The notes under the pieces were generated by a model, which saw only the letters and a program-made list of their open reading frames with translations, searched no databases and had not been told where the DNA came from. Position numbers and translations under genes: made by a program. 64,000 nucleotides of DNA from Aliivibrio salmonicida LFI1238. GTDB lineage: Bacteria > Pseudomonadota > Gammaproteobacteria > Enterobacterales > Vibrionaceae. Shown piece by piece: positions 17,187 to 25,639 of the stretch. The DNA lies in assembly GCF_000196495.1 (NCBI RefSeq), contig NC_011313.1:496001-560000 (forward strand), given 5' to 3'. The number at the start of each line of letters is the position of its first letter. The first letter of the stretch is position 1.

Positions 17187-18773
17187 TTAGTAAATACATA
17201 CCTTGTTTTTACCTGAGCGTTTTGCTTTGTACAATGCTTTATCTGCACGCAGAAACGTAGATTTACAAGGTTCGCTATTTGTATTTATAGCAAGGCCAAT
17301 ACTTACCGTAATACTTCTATCATTGAGAATATGTTTCCAACTAACGTTGGCGATAAGCTCTCTACACTGCTCTGCAATGCGTCGCCCTACCTCTAGGTCG
17401 TTTGATGGGATAATCAATAGAAACTCTTCACCACCGTATCGAAGAGCATAATGTGAATTATCTAAGTTTTTCTGTAAAATCCGCCCAAGTCTTTTTAATA
17501 CGACATCCCCGGTTAGGTGTGAGTATTCATCATTGATGGATTTAAAGTCATCAATATCAATAATAAGCAGTTGATAATGTTTGATCGTCGGAAGGATTTT
17601 TTTTATAAACGCAGATTCAAACCAGCGACGATTATAGAGCTTTGTGAGGCTATCGTGCTGTACGTCTTTTTGTAATTTTTTGACCTTATTTTTTTGCTGA
17701 ACAGACACTTTTTTCAATTCAATGTTTTCTGATTCTGAAATACTAAGGCGTAACTGCAATTCTAAATGAAATAAACGTCTGAGAGCATGCCCACCAAGTT
17801 TATTGATCGGAAAAGAGTGAATAATATCGACGGCTAATTTTTGCGCTTTTTTTTCACACGTGAGTGCATCAGAAAAATTGCCGTATGAAGCCAAGGCGTT
17901 ACTTTTTATATCTAACAATTGGCGAATGTAATAACCATTAGAATATTTTGATGTTCTTCGAATTTGATGATTGATAATCACTTCTGCCATTTCCCCTCGT
18001 TGCAGCTGGATAAGGCAGTTAGCGGCTTCGATAGCAAACAATTTATTTAGCCAAGGAAAAGAGATTTTGGCGTACTTGCATTCTTTTTTAAAAGAGATTA
18101 GTTGATCTAAAGCGAGTTGAGGCTTATTTTTTAGGCGCAATAATTTTGCTGAATATAAAGCCACTTGAGGGGCTAATTGAGGATCATCAACGAGGTATTG
18201 TATGACGAGGCACTCTTTAAGCAGTTTATTCGCTTTGGAGAGTCTATTGAGATCAAGGAGACAAGCAATCATGTATAAGCGATAACGCAAAGCCAAATTA
18301 TGGCTTTCTATTATATGACTGAGAGATTCTAGTTTTTGGTAGTAACGGAGCGCTTTTAAGTGGTCGCCGTAAATGGAGCAAAGATTACCAATACCCAGAA
18401 TTGATTGGATGTAAAATTCGCTTTTCCCATGCTCAACAGCAATTTTAGAGAGGTTATCTAAAGTCGATAAGGCGTTTTGATAGTTACCAAAATCAATGTG
18501 ACGATAGCTCAATGAAGAGTAAATTTGTAAAATAAGATCAATATGAGTAGGTAGAACTAATAATGTTAATGCTCGTTGTAAATGGCAGATACTTTTTTCT
18601 GTAAGATCCGCTTTTACTTCATATTCTGAACACATAAATAATGCGTAGGCTTTTTCTTCATTGCTCTCTGCCATGTGTTCTAGTATGTGATACCAAAGAA
18701 CCAATGATTGAGAATGGGAGAGGACAGAAAGATCAATTCCTTGCTCTTGTATACGATCTAAGAATGTATCCAT
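17187..18773 (-). CDS. TPR-repeat diguanylate cyclase
   Basis: The 528-residue protein has about 330 residues of helical TPR-like repeats, a short coiled segment (KKVSVQQKNKVKKLQKDVQ) and a C-terminal GGDEF domain. The domain begins DSLTKLYNRRWFE and has the active-site loop YGGEEF near residue 450, so it should make cyclic di-GMP from two GTP. No RxxD inhibitory site is visible five residues before the loop. No membrane segment is seen, so the protein is probably cytoplasmic. It starts 12 bp after the end of the upstream TPR/degenerate-GGDEF gene, so the two were probably one operon before the IS30 insertion. Confidence 0.9.
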   Translation of the reverse strand: MDTFLDRIQEQGIDLSVLSHSQSLVLWYHILEHMAESNEEKAYALFMCSEYEVKADLTEKSICHLQRALTLLVLPTHIDLILQIYSSLSYRHIDFGNYQNALSTLDNLSKIAVEHGKSEFYIQSILGIGNLCSIYGDHLKALRYYQKLESLSHIIESHNLALRYRLYMIACLLDLNRLSKANKLLKECLVIQYLVDDPQLAPQVALYSAKLLRLKNKPQLALDQLISFKKECKYAKISFPWLNKLFAIEAANCLIQLQRGEMAEVIINHQIRRTSKYSNGYYIRQLLDIKSNALASYGNFSDALTCEKKAQKLAVDIIHSFPINKLGGHALRRLFHLELQLRLSISESENIELKKVSVQQKNKVKKLQKDVQHDSLTKLYNRRWFESAFIKKILPTIKHYQLLIIDIDDFKSINDEYSHLTGDVVLKRLGRILQKNLDNSHYALRYGGEEFLLIIPSNDLEVGRRIAEQCRELIANVSWKHILNDRSITVSIGLAINTNSEPCKSTFLRADKALYKAKRSGKNKVCIY

Positions 18774-18963
18774 ACGAACCCTTAATTATAATACTTCTTG
18801 TACCATCGATTCTGATAAATATTCGATAATGTTAAAATAGCTCACTTCGGGGACCGAAGTACTGTTTGAATATCGATGCCATGGATAAGTTGATAAACTG
18901 ATAGATAAAGAATGGATTATTTCTAAACACACGTTGGTTTCTGCGTGAAGCCTAGGTTCCAAG

Positions 18964-19991
18964 AATAACCGACACACTTTGGTATAGATTTGAGAGTCAG
19001 TTGCCTATAAGCTTCAAGCTCTCACACAATCAACTAAGGTAACCCCATGGGATACCAATATAAGCAACTGACACTAGGTGAAAGATACCAGATTGAAGCG
19101 TGGAATACACATAGTATTTCTGCTCGTGAAATAGGACAAAAATTAAAACGGAGCAATGGCTCCATTTCAAAGGAACTACGACGTTGTCCTGCTGGAAGCT
19201 ATTCTGCCGAGCAAGCGCATAAACACGCTTTCCAAAAAAGAACACTTTCGATTAAGCACACAAAATGCAGCCAAAAGAATAAAAAAATAATTCACCTATA
19301 TCTTCAGCTTGGTTGGAGCCCAGAGCAAATATCTGGACGAATGCGTAGAGAAAAAATAGAAAATACAATATGTTGCAGTACTATTTACAACGCAATTAAA
19401 AGAGAGCAGTGGCAAAGGATGCTTGCTCGAAAAGGCAAAAAATACAAACAACGCAAAGGTGTAGAAGCAGGAGCAAGACTCATTCCTAACCGCATTGATA
19501 TATCTCAACGCCCTGCTATTGTCGATGATAAATCTGAGGTTGGTCACTGGGAAGGTGACACTGTTTATGGTCAAGACGGGTATTTAGTAACGATGGTAGA
19601 ACGAGTGTCTAAGCTATTAGTTACGTGCAAAGTACGCAATAAATCCAAAAAGGCCGTTACTCGCGGGATAAATCGCATGATGAAGCCCTTTAAAGAGCTT
19701 TGCAAAACAATCACATTTGATAATGGCGGAGAGTTCGCAGGTCATGCTAAGATAGCTAAGCATCTGAACTGTGACATTTATTTTGCTAAACCTTACCATT
19801 CTTGGCAACGAGGTTTGAATGAAAATACCAATGGTTTACTAAGACGTTTTTTCCCAAAGGGAATGGCCATTGGAGAACTTACTGCAAAAGAGATTAAACA
19901 GGCAGAGTTTTTGATTAATTCTCGACCTAGAAAGACATTAAATTTTCTGAGTCCGAGCGAGTTTTTAAACGGTAAGAGTGTGTCGGTTATT
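18964..19991 (+). mobile_element. IS30-family insertion sequence
   Basis: The element is about 1.03 kb and bounded by inverted repeats AATAACCGACACACT (18964-18978) and its reverse complement (19977-19991). The repeats may extend a few bases outwards with a mismatch. No clear direct target duplication is visible in the immediate flanks. The element carries one transposase gene and disrupts the TPR/degenerate GGDEF gene. Confidence 0.88.
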
Positions 19992-20003
19992 GTTACGATC
20001 TAG
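19047..20003 (+). CDS. IS30-family transposase
   Basis: The 318-residue protein has an N-terminal helix-turn-helix (YKQLTLGERYQIEAW, SISAREIGQKLKRSNGSISKEL) and a DDE catalytic core with GHWEGDTVYG near residue 170, FDNGGEFAGH near 230 and the last acidic residue in the LNENTNG region near 257. It appears full length. The coding frame runs through the right inverted repeat and takes its TAG stop (20001-20003) from flanking host DNA, so the last few residues depend on the insertion site. Confidence 0.93.
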   Translation: MGYQYKQLTLGERYQIEAWNTHSISAREIGQKLKRSNGSISKELRRCPAGSYSAEQAHKHAFQKRTLSIKHTKCSQKNKKIIHLYLQLGWSPEQISGRMRREKIENTICCSTIYNAIKREQWQRMLARKGKKYKQRKGVEAGARLIPNRIDISQRPAIVDDKSEVGHWEGDTVYGQDGYLVTMVERVSKLLVTCKVRNKSKKAVTRGINRMMKPFKELCKTITFDNGGEFAGHAKIAKHLNCDIYFAKPYHSWQRGLNENTNGLLRRFFPKGMAIGELTAKEIKQAEFLINSRPRKTLNFLSPSEFLNGKSVSVIVTI

Positions 20004-21425
20004 CAAGTAATAACCCAATTTCGGTGTCATTTAAACGTGTTAGAACATCGCCATATTTACAATAATGATGACTTAATAACGTGATATTCCTTATTTTTTC
20101 TTTTGATGGATCAGTAATCACAACAACATGATATTGAGTGCTCATTAGTGATGAATTAATGTCATGAAGCCTCTGCTGCCATTTATCTACGGGAATTAGG
20201 TAGGTGAGTGAAGAAAGACTGTTATATTCAAGTTGGTCTTTAATTCGATTGATTAATCTTATGGCTCGGATGTCTAACTGTTTTTTAGAGGTATTGGATT
20301 TATCACGTCCGAGATTATTGGATTGTTCTTGTAAAAGTGTTATTTCATATTGGCGATAGCGTTTATAAGAATAGAGTGCTTGCTCATCGTCATTGGTTAA
20401 CTCAGCAACGCGTGACTGCTCAAGGCATATTTGCGAGCGTAACTCACCTTTATCGAATTGTTCTGATAATATTTCGGCTTTGGTTAATAATTCATACGCC
20501 GTCGTAAAGTTACCTTTTGCCGTTTCTATCCGAGCTAAACAGATTGCTGAATGTGCCTTCATCCATATTAAATTATGTTGCTTAGCCAGTTGGTTTGAAT
20601 AGAGACAGCATTGCTGAGCTGAGGTTAGATCATTGAGGCCTAAAAATGCCAGTCCTCTAAAGTCATAGATTTCCGCTTTCCATGTTAGATTCGTATTGTC
20701 TTTTAATAATTCTTCCGCTTTTAGAAGAATGGGCAGCATTTCTTTATGGTGGTGAAGTAAGTAGTTATCCCATGCCTGTAATATATAAGCTTTTGCCTCT
20801 AGATGAGGAATACGATAAAAATTAGCCCGTTGAGCAGCAATATAATGGGTAGAGTTTGCTTGTGCTAAATTGTTTGTCATACGCCAAACGTTGCCAAGAC
20901 CAATTAATGCCTCAATTTCAATTTGATAGTTTCCTAATAAAGAGGCTTGCTCTAACGCTTGAATCCAATAGTTCTGAGCTGTATAGAGTTTGGCTTCTCC
21001 CCAAGAATGCAAAGCGAGTGTGTGTAATATTGAGGGCAATAGGTCATCATCTTCTAATTCTTGATGAAGCTGTAGGACTTCTTTAGCAATTTTTAGTCCT
21101 TGTGAATAAAGGACTAAATGCCAGTAAGTATTTGAAATTATGAGTTTAGAATAGGCGATGCCGTACTTGAAGTTGATGTCTTCGCAAAGTGTTAGTAATT
21201 GTTCAGCTTCTGATTTTGCCGCTTCTGATTCATTTTCTACGGTCAACTCTAATGCAGTAAGCCGTGTAATTATCTTATCTTTAGAGTTAATCACAAATAT
21301 CCTTACTTATTGGTAGTACCAATATAATGCTCTCGTTACATTGATGTCACGAAGTATATTAAGGATATGCGAGTCAAGTATAAACTGTTGTTAAGGTGCT
21401 CTTGTCATATAGAATATTGTATAAG

Positions 21426-22406
21426 TTAGCGTTCATTTTCTGCGAGATTAAGCAGGGCCATCGCGCAACTAACGCTTGTGGCAAGAACATCAATAACACC
21501 TGTTCTTAATGCACCCATGATTGATAATGCTTTGCGACTTTCACTTGCCATTGCGACTACGTTTGGAATTTGACGAAGATCTTCCATTTCTAAGCCAATA
21601 ACTCTTCCTCGCATTAACGTATCCGCATCACTGCCATCTAATTTAAAGAAATCAAATCCGCCAATATCACCCACTATGCCATCATTTAAACGCGCTTCTA
21701 CAAATTCTTTAGGCGTAAAAAAGCCAAGTTTAACCATGTGGCTGTTTTCATCCATATCACCGATCCCAACCAATGCAAACTCTGCTTTTCTGGCTTGGTT
21801 CAGTGTTTCCTTAATTGTTGCGTGCTCCATAAAAGCAGAACGAAGGCTCGGGTCATTCACATACGCAGGTGCGTAAAGCGTTTCACTGCTTCCGCCGTAT
21901 TTTTTTGCTAAACGTCGACAAATATGGTCAGCGTTAATAATATCACCACTGCGGTGTGTACCACCGATAGCGGATACGAATCGAGCATTACGATGGGAGA
22001 CAATCCCAGCGTGATCAGCGACAGCAGCAACATTTTGACCTTGACCAACGGCAACCGCCATATCATCTTGCAAGTTATTGTTTAAATAAGAGCTAACGAG
22101 AGCGGCAACTTGCTTGCGTTGTTCACTGGTATTGGGTTGATCTAATGAAATCAATGCGCGTTTTAAGTTGAATTTTTCAACCAACTTTTGTTCTAGCTGT
22201 GCGCTATAAACGGGATGAAATTTTACGGTAATTTCGACAATACCTTCTTCTCGTGCTTTTCTAAGCATGCGTCCGACTTTAGCGCGAGATAAGCCAAATT
22301 TTTTCGAGATCTCTTCTTGAGTCGCTCCTTCTTGATAATAAAGGATGGCGATTTCTGTCAACATATCGGTGTTTTCAGTGTGATCTTGAGAAGGTGACGA
22401 GCTCAT
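21426..22406 (-). CDS. SorC-family sugar/nucleoside-responsive transcriptional regulator
   Basis: The 326-residue protein has an N-terminal helix-turn-helix (YYQEGATQEEISKKFGLSRAKVGRML, residues 24-49) and a C-terminal sugar-phosphate-binding domain with GQGQNVAAVAD, SAIGGTHRSGD and GIGDMDENS. Bacillus DeoR, the deoxynucleoside regulator, belongs to this SorC family. With deoD two genes upstream, a role in nucleoside catabolism is a reasonable inference. It starts 8 bp after the stop of the zinc-ribbon protein gene, with AGGAA before the ATG. Confidence 0.85.
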   Translation of the reverse strand: MSSSPSQDHTENTDMLTEIAILYYQEGATQEEISKKFGLSRAKVGRMLRKAREEGIVEITVKFHPVYSAQLEQKLVEKFNLKRALISLDQPNTSEQRKQVAALVSSYLNNNLQDDMAVAVGQGQNVAAVADHAGIVSHRNARFVSAIGGTHRSGDIINADHICRRLAKKYGGSSETLYAPAYVNDPSLRSAFMEHATIKETLNQARKAEFALVGIGDMDENSHMVKLGFFTPKEFVEARLNDGIVGDIGGFDFFKLDGSDADTLMRGRVIGLEMEDLRQIPNVVAMASESRKALSIMGALRTGVIDVLATSVSCAMALLNLAENER

Positions 22407-22414
22407 TGTTATTC

Positions 22415-23884
22415 CTAACTTAATAATTCAGCAAGTGTAATGGGTTTTGAAATTAACCCTAACTTTTGTGCTGGTGTTGTACCTAGTTTATCTTGATGAC
22501 ACAGATTATGCCATGCTCTAAAGATATCTAATAAAGGAAGTAGGCTAGCCGGACGAAGTTTTCGTCTCGGTTCATTCACTAAACTTGTAAATTGATTATA
22601 AAAACGTTGCTGATAATCAGCGGCTGAAGTGGCAGAAGCACGCTTTAACCAATATTGTTCATTGTTCTCTGCGCCATTAAGATGGCAAATCCCTTTATGT
22701 AGCCCTGAGACTTCGGTAAAAGCCCAGCGATCTCGCCACCAACCCACAAGATGAATATCTACTTTCTCGCCGCTTTGCTCAATAGGAAAAGCATCGTCTT
22801 GAGTGACGTACAGTAAATCAATATTGTTGTTTTTAATGCGTTCAAGAAAAACAGACATTGCTGCCGATCGAAGCATAGGCTCTTGAGGCATATAAATTTC
22901 AATAGAATCACAATGTGAAAAAGCGTCTTGGATTTCTAAATAATGAGCATAAGACGTATAAGGCGGTCGTATTAACGCCCCTTTCGATGGGTAATTTAAA
23001 GAGACGTAATTACCTAAAGGATCTTCAACATTTGCACGGGCTAATATCTCTTGATATTTGCTGTCTACGCGGCTGAATATACTGTTTGTGGCGATAGCTG
23101 ATTGAGAATTGGCTTCACCAATAAAGGTATTCGATAAATATTGTGCTTCGGGTAAGAACGGGTCGTGATCCAACTGATTACCAGGTTGGTCATTTTCTGA
23201 ATAGTTAATATGTTGAGCGATGAGATAACCTGAACTCATTTCTGCTGTACAGTACCAGAAAACCCCATTATTACTTAGAGGCTGCAATGGGGTGGCATTT
23301 GATGCTAATTGAATTTGGGTTCTGTCATGCTGTAAACGGACATCAAACAAAGACATATGACGTCGGCAACGACTGGCTATTTGGTTAATATGGTCATAAA
23401 AGGTTTTAGGATTTATATGTAAACGACGGCAAATCTCGCGTACAGAGTACCCAGTAAATAAAAAACCTAAAATCTTTTGTTGAATAGGGCTTTTTTGGTT
23501 TTCACCAGACCATTTATCGACAAAGGTAGAAGCGCAAGATTTACAACGATAACGTTGACGATCACCACTATAACCGAAGGCATGATAAAGCTCACGATGA
23601 GTAAGAACATCTAAACCAAAGTGAGAGCAATGGGAATTATTACAAGCAGGTAAAGAATGGCATTGCACTTTTTGCTGACGTGCAAGTTCGTTCAATACTT
23701 CATTGTTATTGATTAAGGGAGGAAAAGCACCACATTTCCGACAAACTAATGCAGGTCGCTTCGGGTTTGTGCGTTGAACTAAATAATGTTGTTCATCGCT
23801 ATCACCAAAATTGTCACACGCCAATGTTTTACAAAAATTGAGTTGTAACCCTTTAGCAGCCAACGGCAGTTTTTCAGTTGGCAC
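22415..23884 (-). CDS. Unrecognised zinc-ribbon and HTH protein beside deoD
   Basis: I do not recognise this 489-residue protein as a named family. The first 125 residues hold several cysteine pairs (LVCRKCGAFP, ACNNSHCSHFG, YRCKSCASTF) that look like zinc ribbons. A helix-turn-helix follows (YSVREICRRLHINPKTFYDHINQI, about residues 147-170). This order resembles InsA-like transposase N-termini. The remaining 300 residues contain acidic positions (LLYVTQDDAF, DIHLVGWWRDRW) but no clear DDE core that I can prove. It is flanked by deoD and a SorC regulator in the same direction, with no inverted repeats. It may therefore be a domesticated transposase-like DNA-binding protein. The nucleic-acid-binding role is inference. 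Confidence 0.5.
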   Translation of the reverse strand: MPTEKLPLAAKGLQLNFCKTLACDNFGDSDEQHYLVQRTNPKRPALVCRKCGAFPPLINNNEVLNELARQQKVQCHSLPACNNSHCSHFGLDVLTHRELYHAFGYSGDRQRYRCKSCASTFVDKWSGENQKSPIQQKILGFLFTGYSVREICRRLHINPKTFYDHINQIASRCRRHMSLFDVRLQHDRTQIQLASNATPLQPLSNNGVFWYCTAEMSSGYLIAQHINYSENDQPGNQLDHDPFLPEAQYLSNTFIGEANSQSAIATNSIFSRVDSKYQEILARANVEDPLGNYVSLNYPSKGALIRPPYTSYAHYLEIQDAFSHCDSIEIYMPQEPMLRSAAMSVFLERIKNNNIDLLYVTQDDAFPIEQSGEKVDIHLVGWWRDRWAFTEVSGLHKGICHLNGAENNEQYWLKRASATSAADYQQRFYNQFTSLVNEPRRKLRPASLLPLLDIFRAWHNLCHQDKLGTTPAQKLGLISKPITLAELLS

Positions 23885-23906
23885 TAGACACCCCTTATGT
23901 TTTTAA

Positions 23907-23928
23907 AACGCCAGAATGTTCTGGCGTT
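23907..23928 (-). terminator. Palindrome after deoD, possible weak terminator
   Basis: The palindrome AACGCCAGAA / TTCTGGCGTT lies between deoD and the zinc-ribbon gene. On the minus strand it is followed by TTTTAAAAAC, a weak U tract. It could attenuate read-through from deoD or stabilise its 3' end. Confidence 0.5.
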
Positions 23929-23938
23929 GAGGATAGGA

Positions 23939-24649
23939 CTACAGTTTAATGGCGGTTTCTAGTGCCACTGTCATCATATCATTGAATGATTTTTGACGAT
24001 CTTCTGAACTTAATTTCTCACCGCGTTTTATGTGGTCAGATACCGTTAGGATAGTAAGTGCTTTTGCGCCTAGATCCGCTGCCACACGATAAATGCCAGC
24101 CGCTTCCATATCAACACCCAAGATGCCTAATTTTTCCATTTTGTCGAACAGATCAGTTTCTGGAGAGTAAAATAAATCCGCAGAGAATACGTTACCTACT
24201 TTTACTGGTACATTAAGTTTACGAGCTTGAGCAACCGCCGTTTCTAATAAACCAAAATCAGCAATGGCTGCAAAATCATGGTTGTTAAAACGAATACGGT
24301 TAACTTTTGAATCGGTAGAAGCACCCATTCCAATAACAACGTCCATTAGTTTCACGTCATCGTGTACTGCGCCACAGCTGCCAACGCGAATGATATTTTT
24401 AACACCAAATTCCGCGATCAGTTCGTGTACATAGATACAACAAGAAGGGATACCCATGCCGTGACCCATAACGGAGACTTTTTTACCTTTATAAGTACCG
24501 GTGTAACCGAACATATTACGAACGTCACACACTTGAGTTACGTCTTCCAAGAAGTTTTCAGCAATGAATTTAGCTCGTAGTGGATCTCCAGGCATTAGAA
24601 CCGTTTCTGCGAAATCACCAACTTGTGCATTAATATGTGGTGTAGCCAT
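23939..24649 (-). CDS. deoD: Purine nucleoside phosphorylase DeoD-type
   Basis: This cytoplasmic enzyme splits purine (deoxy)nucleosides with phosphate to free base and (deoxy)ribose 1-phosphate. The sequence shows MATPHINAQVGDFAETVLMPGDPLRAK at the start, GHGMGIPSCCIYVHELI near residue 63, RVGSCGAV near 87 and GVDMEAAGIY near 180, then VSDHI with the catalytic aspartate near 204. It is 236 residues, the usual hexameric DeoD size. The ORF opens with a TTG at 24655, but the ATG at 24649 has GGAG at 9-bp spacing. An inverted repeat 54 bp upstream is a candidate operator. Confidence 0.93.
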   Translation of the reverse strand: MATPHINAQVGDFAETVLMPGDPLRAKFIAENFLEDVTQVCDVRNMFGYTGTYKGKKVSVMGHGMGIPSCCIYVHELIAEFGVKNIIRVGSCGAVHDDVKLMDVVIGMGASTDSKVNRIRFNNHDFAAIADFGLLETAVAQARKLNVPVKVGNVFSADLFYSPETDLFDKMEKLGILGVDMEAAGIYRVAADLGAKALTILTVSDHIKRGEKLSSEDRQKSFNDMMTVALETAIKL

Positions 24650-24701
24650 AATCAAGGTCTCCAGTCTATAAGGTATAAAAATTCAAGTTTAACTAAATTT
24701 G

Positions 24702-24719
24702 TTGAACATTTTTGTTCGA
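24702..24719. promoter_or_regulatory. Candidate operator upstream of deoD
   Basis: The inverted repeat TTGAACA-tttt-TGTTCGA (one mismatch) lies 53 bp before the deoD start. It may bind the SorC-family regulator encoded downstream. No experimental site is known to me. Confidence 0.35.
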
Positions 24720-24976
24720 TATGACGCTATTTTAGGCCTATATTTTAAGGTGTCATGAGATTGATGTCACATTTTTTATCAGAAATGTACATTATTTTTA
24801 TCCTTGATAACGAAATCTGTTGAAACTAAAGAGGCAATCGTAAACGCTTGGTCTGTTCTTATCTTTAATACAGAGTATTGGTTTCATTCTGAGTGGTTCT
24901 ATTTTAAATTGAAGTTATTGTCTTCTAAGAGGATGATATACCAAGTTTATCTATGATATTAAAAGTGAGTAAATTG

Positions 24977-25639
24977 ATGAAAGCAAAAAATAAACAATAC
25001 GCTGTAATTGGTTTAGGCCGTTTTGGTTTAACAGTTTGTGAAGAGTTACATCAATATGGTTCACAAGTTTTAGCCGTTGATATTAATGAAGAACGAGTAA
25101 AAAAAGCGACTGATTTTGTGTCTACCGCTGTGGTGGCAAATTGCGCGAGCGAAGAGACCGTTGCTGAGCTAAAATTAGATGAATACGATATGGTAATGGT
25201 AGCCATTGGTTCTGATATCAATGCCAGTATCCTAACCACATTGGTACTTAAAGAAGCGGGTGTTAAAACCGTTTGGGTGAAAGCGAATGATAAATTTCAT
25301 GCGAAAATTTTAACTAAGATCGGCGCTGATCATATTATTCTTCCTGAAAGAGACATGGGTATCCGAGTCGCAAGGAAAATGCTCGATCGCCGTGTATTTG
25401 ATTTCCATCTTCTAGGCAGTGGACTGGCTATTACCGAAATTGTGGTGGGTGGCCAAAATATGGGAAAATCGTTAGGGCAGCTTGATTTTTGTCAAATGTC
25501 AGACGTGAAGATATTAGCCATTAAGCGCGGACCTGAAATCATATCAGCGCCTGAATACAGTAAAGAATTAGAAATGGGAGATATTCTTATTATTGTTGGT
25601 CCAGAAGTGAAACTGGCACAAAAAATCAGAACATTATGA
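24977..25639 (+). CDS. ktrA: Potassium uptake protein KtrA (RCK regulatory subunit)
   Basis: The 220-residue cytoplasmic protein has a nucleotide-binding TrkA-N/RCK domain (QYAVIGLGRFGLTV with the GxGxxG pattern, AVDIN at the end of strand 2) and a C-terminal TrkA-C domain ending DILIIVGPEVKL. KtrA forms a ring that gates the KtrB channel in response to nucleotide. An upstream in-frame ATG at 24953 exists, but the ATG at 24977 gives MKAKNKQYAVIG, which matches vibrio KtrA. It overlaps ktrB by ATGA. Confidence 0.92.
   Translation: MKAKNKQYAVIGLGRFGLTVCEELHQYGSQVLAVDINEERVKKATDFVSTAVVANCASEETVAELKLDEYDMVMVAIGSDINASILTTLVLKEAGVKTVWVKANDKFHAKILTKIGADHIILPERDMGIRVARKMLDRRVFDFHLLGSGLAITEIVVGGQNMGKSLGQLDFCQMSDVKILAIKRGPEIISAPEYSKELEMGDILIIVGPEVKLAQKIRTL

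Larger units (their letters stand above)
18786..21294 (-). pseudogene. TPR protein with degenerate GGDEF-like domain, split by IS30-family element
   Basis: The 5' part (21294 down to about 19993) encodes 433 residues of TPR-like repeats. It then enters a degenerate GGDEF-like region (CKYGDVLTRLNDTEIGLLLARS) lacking a GGDEF loop. The reading is cut by the right end of an IS30-family element. On the other side of the element, from about 18960 down to 18786, the same strand continues with EPRLHAETNVCLEIIHSL and ends 12 bp before the next GGDEF gene. Joined, the gene would encode roughly 490 residues, parallel in layout to its neighbour. The domain was probably non-catalytic even before the insertion. 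The truncated product could still fold as a TPR protein. Confidence 0.85.
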
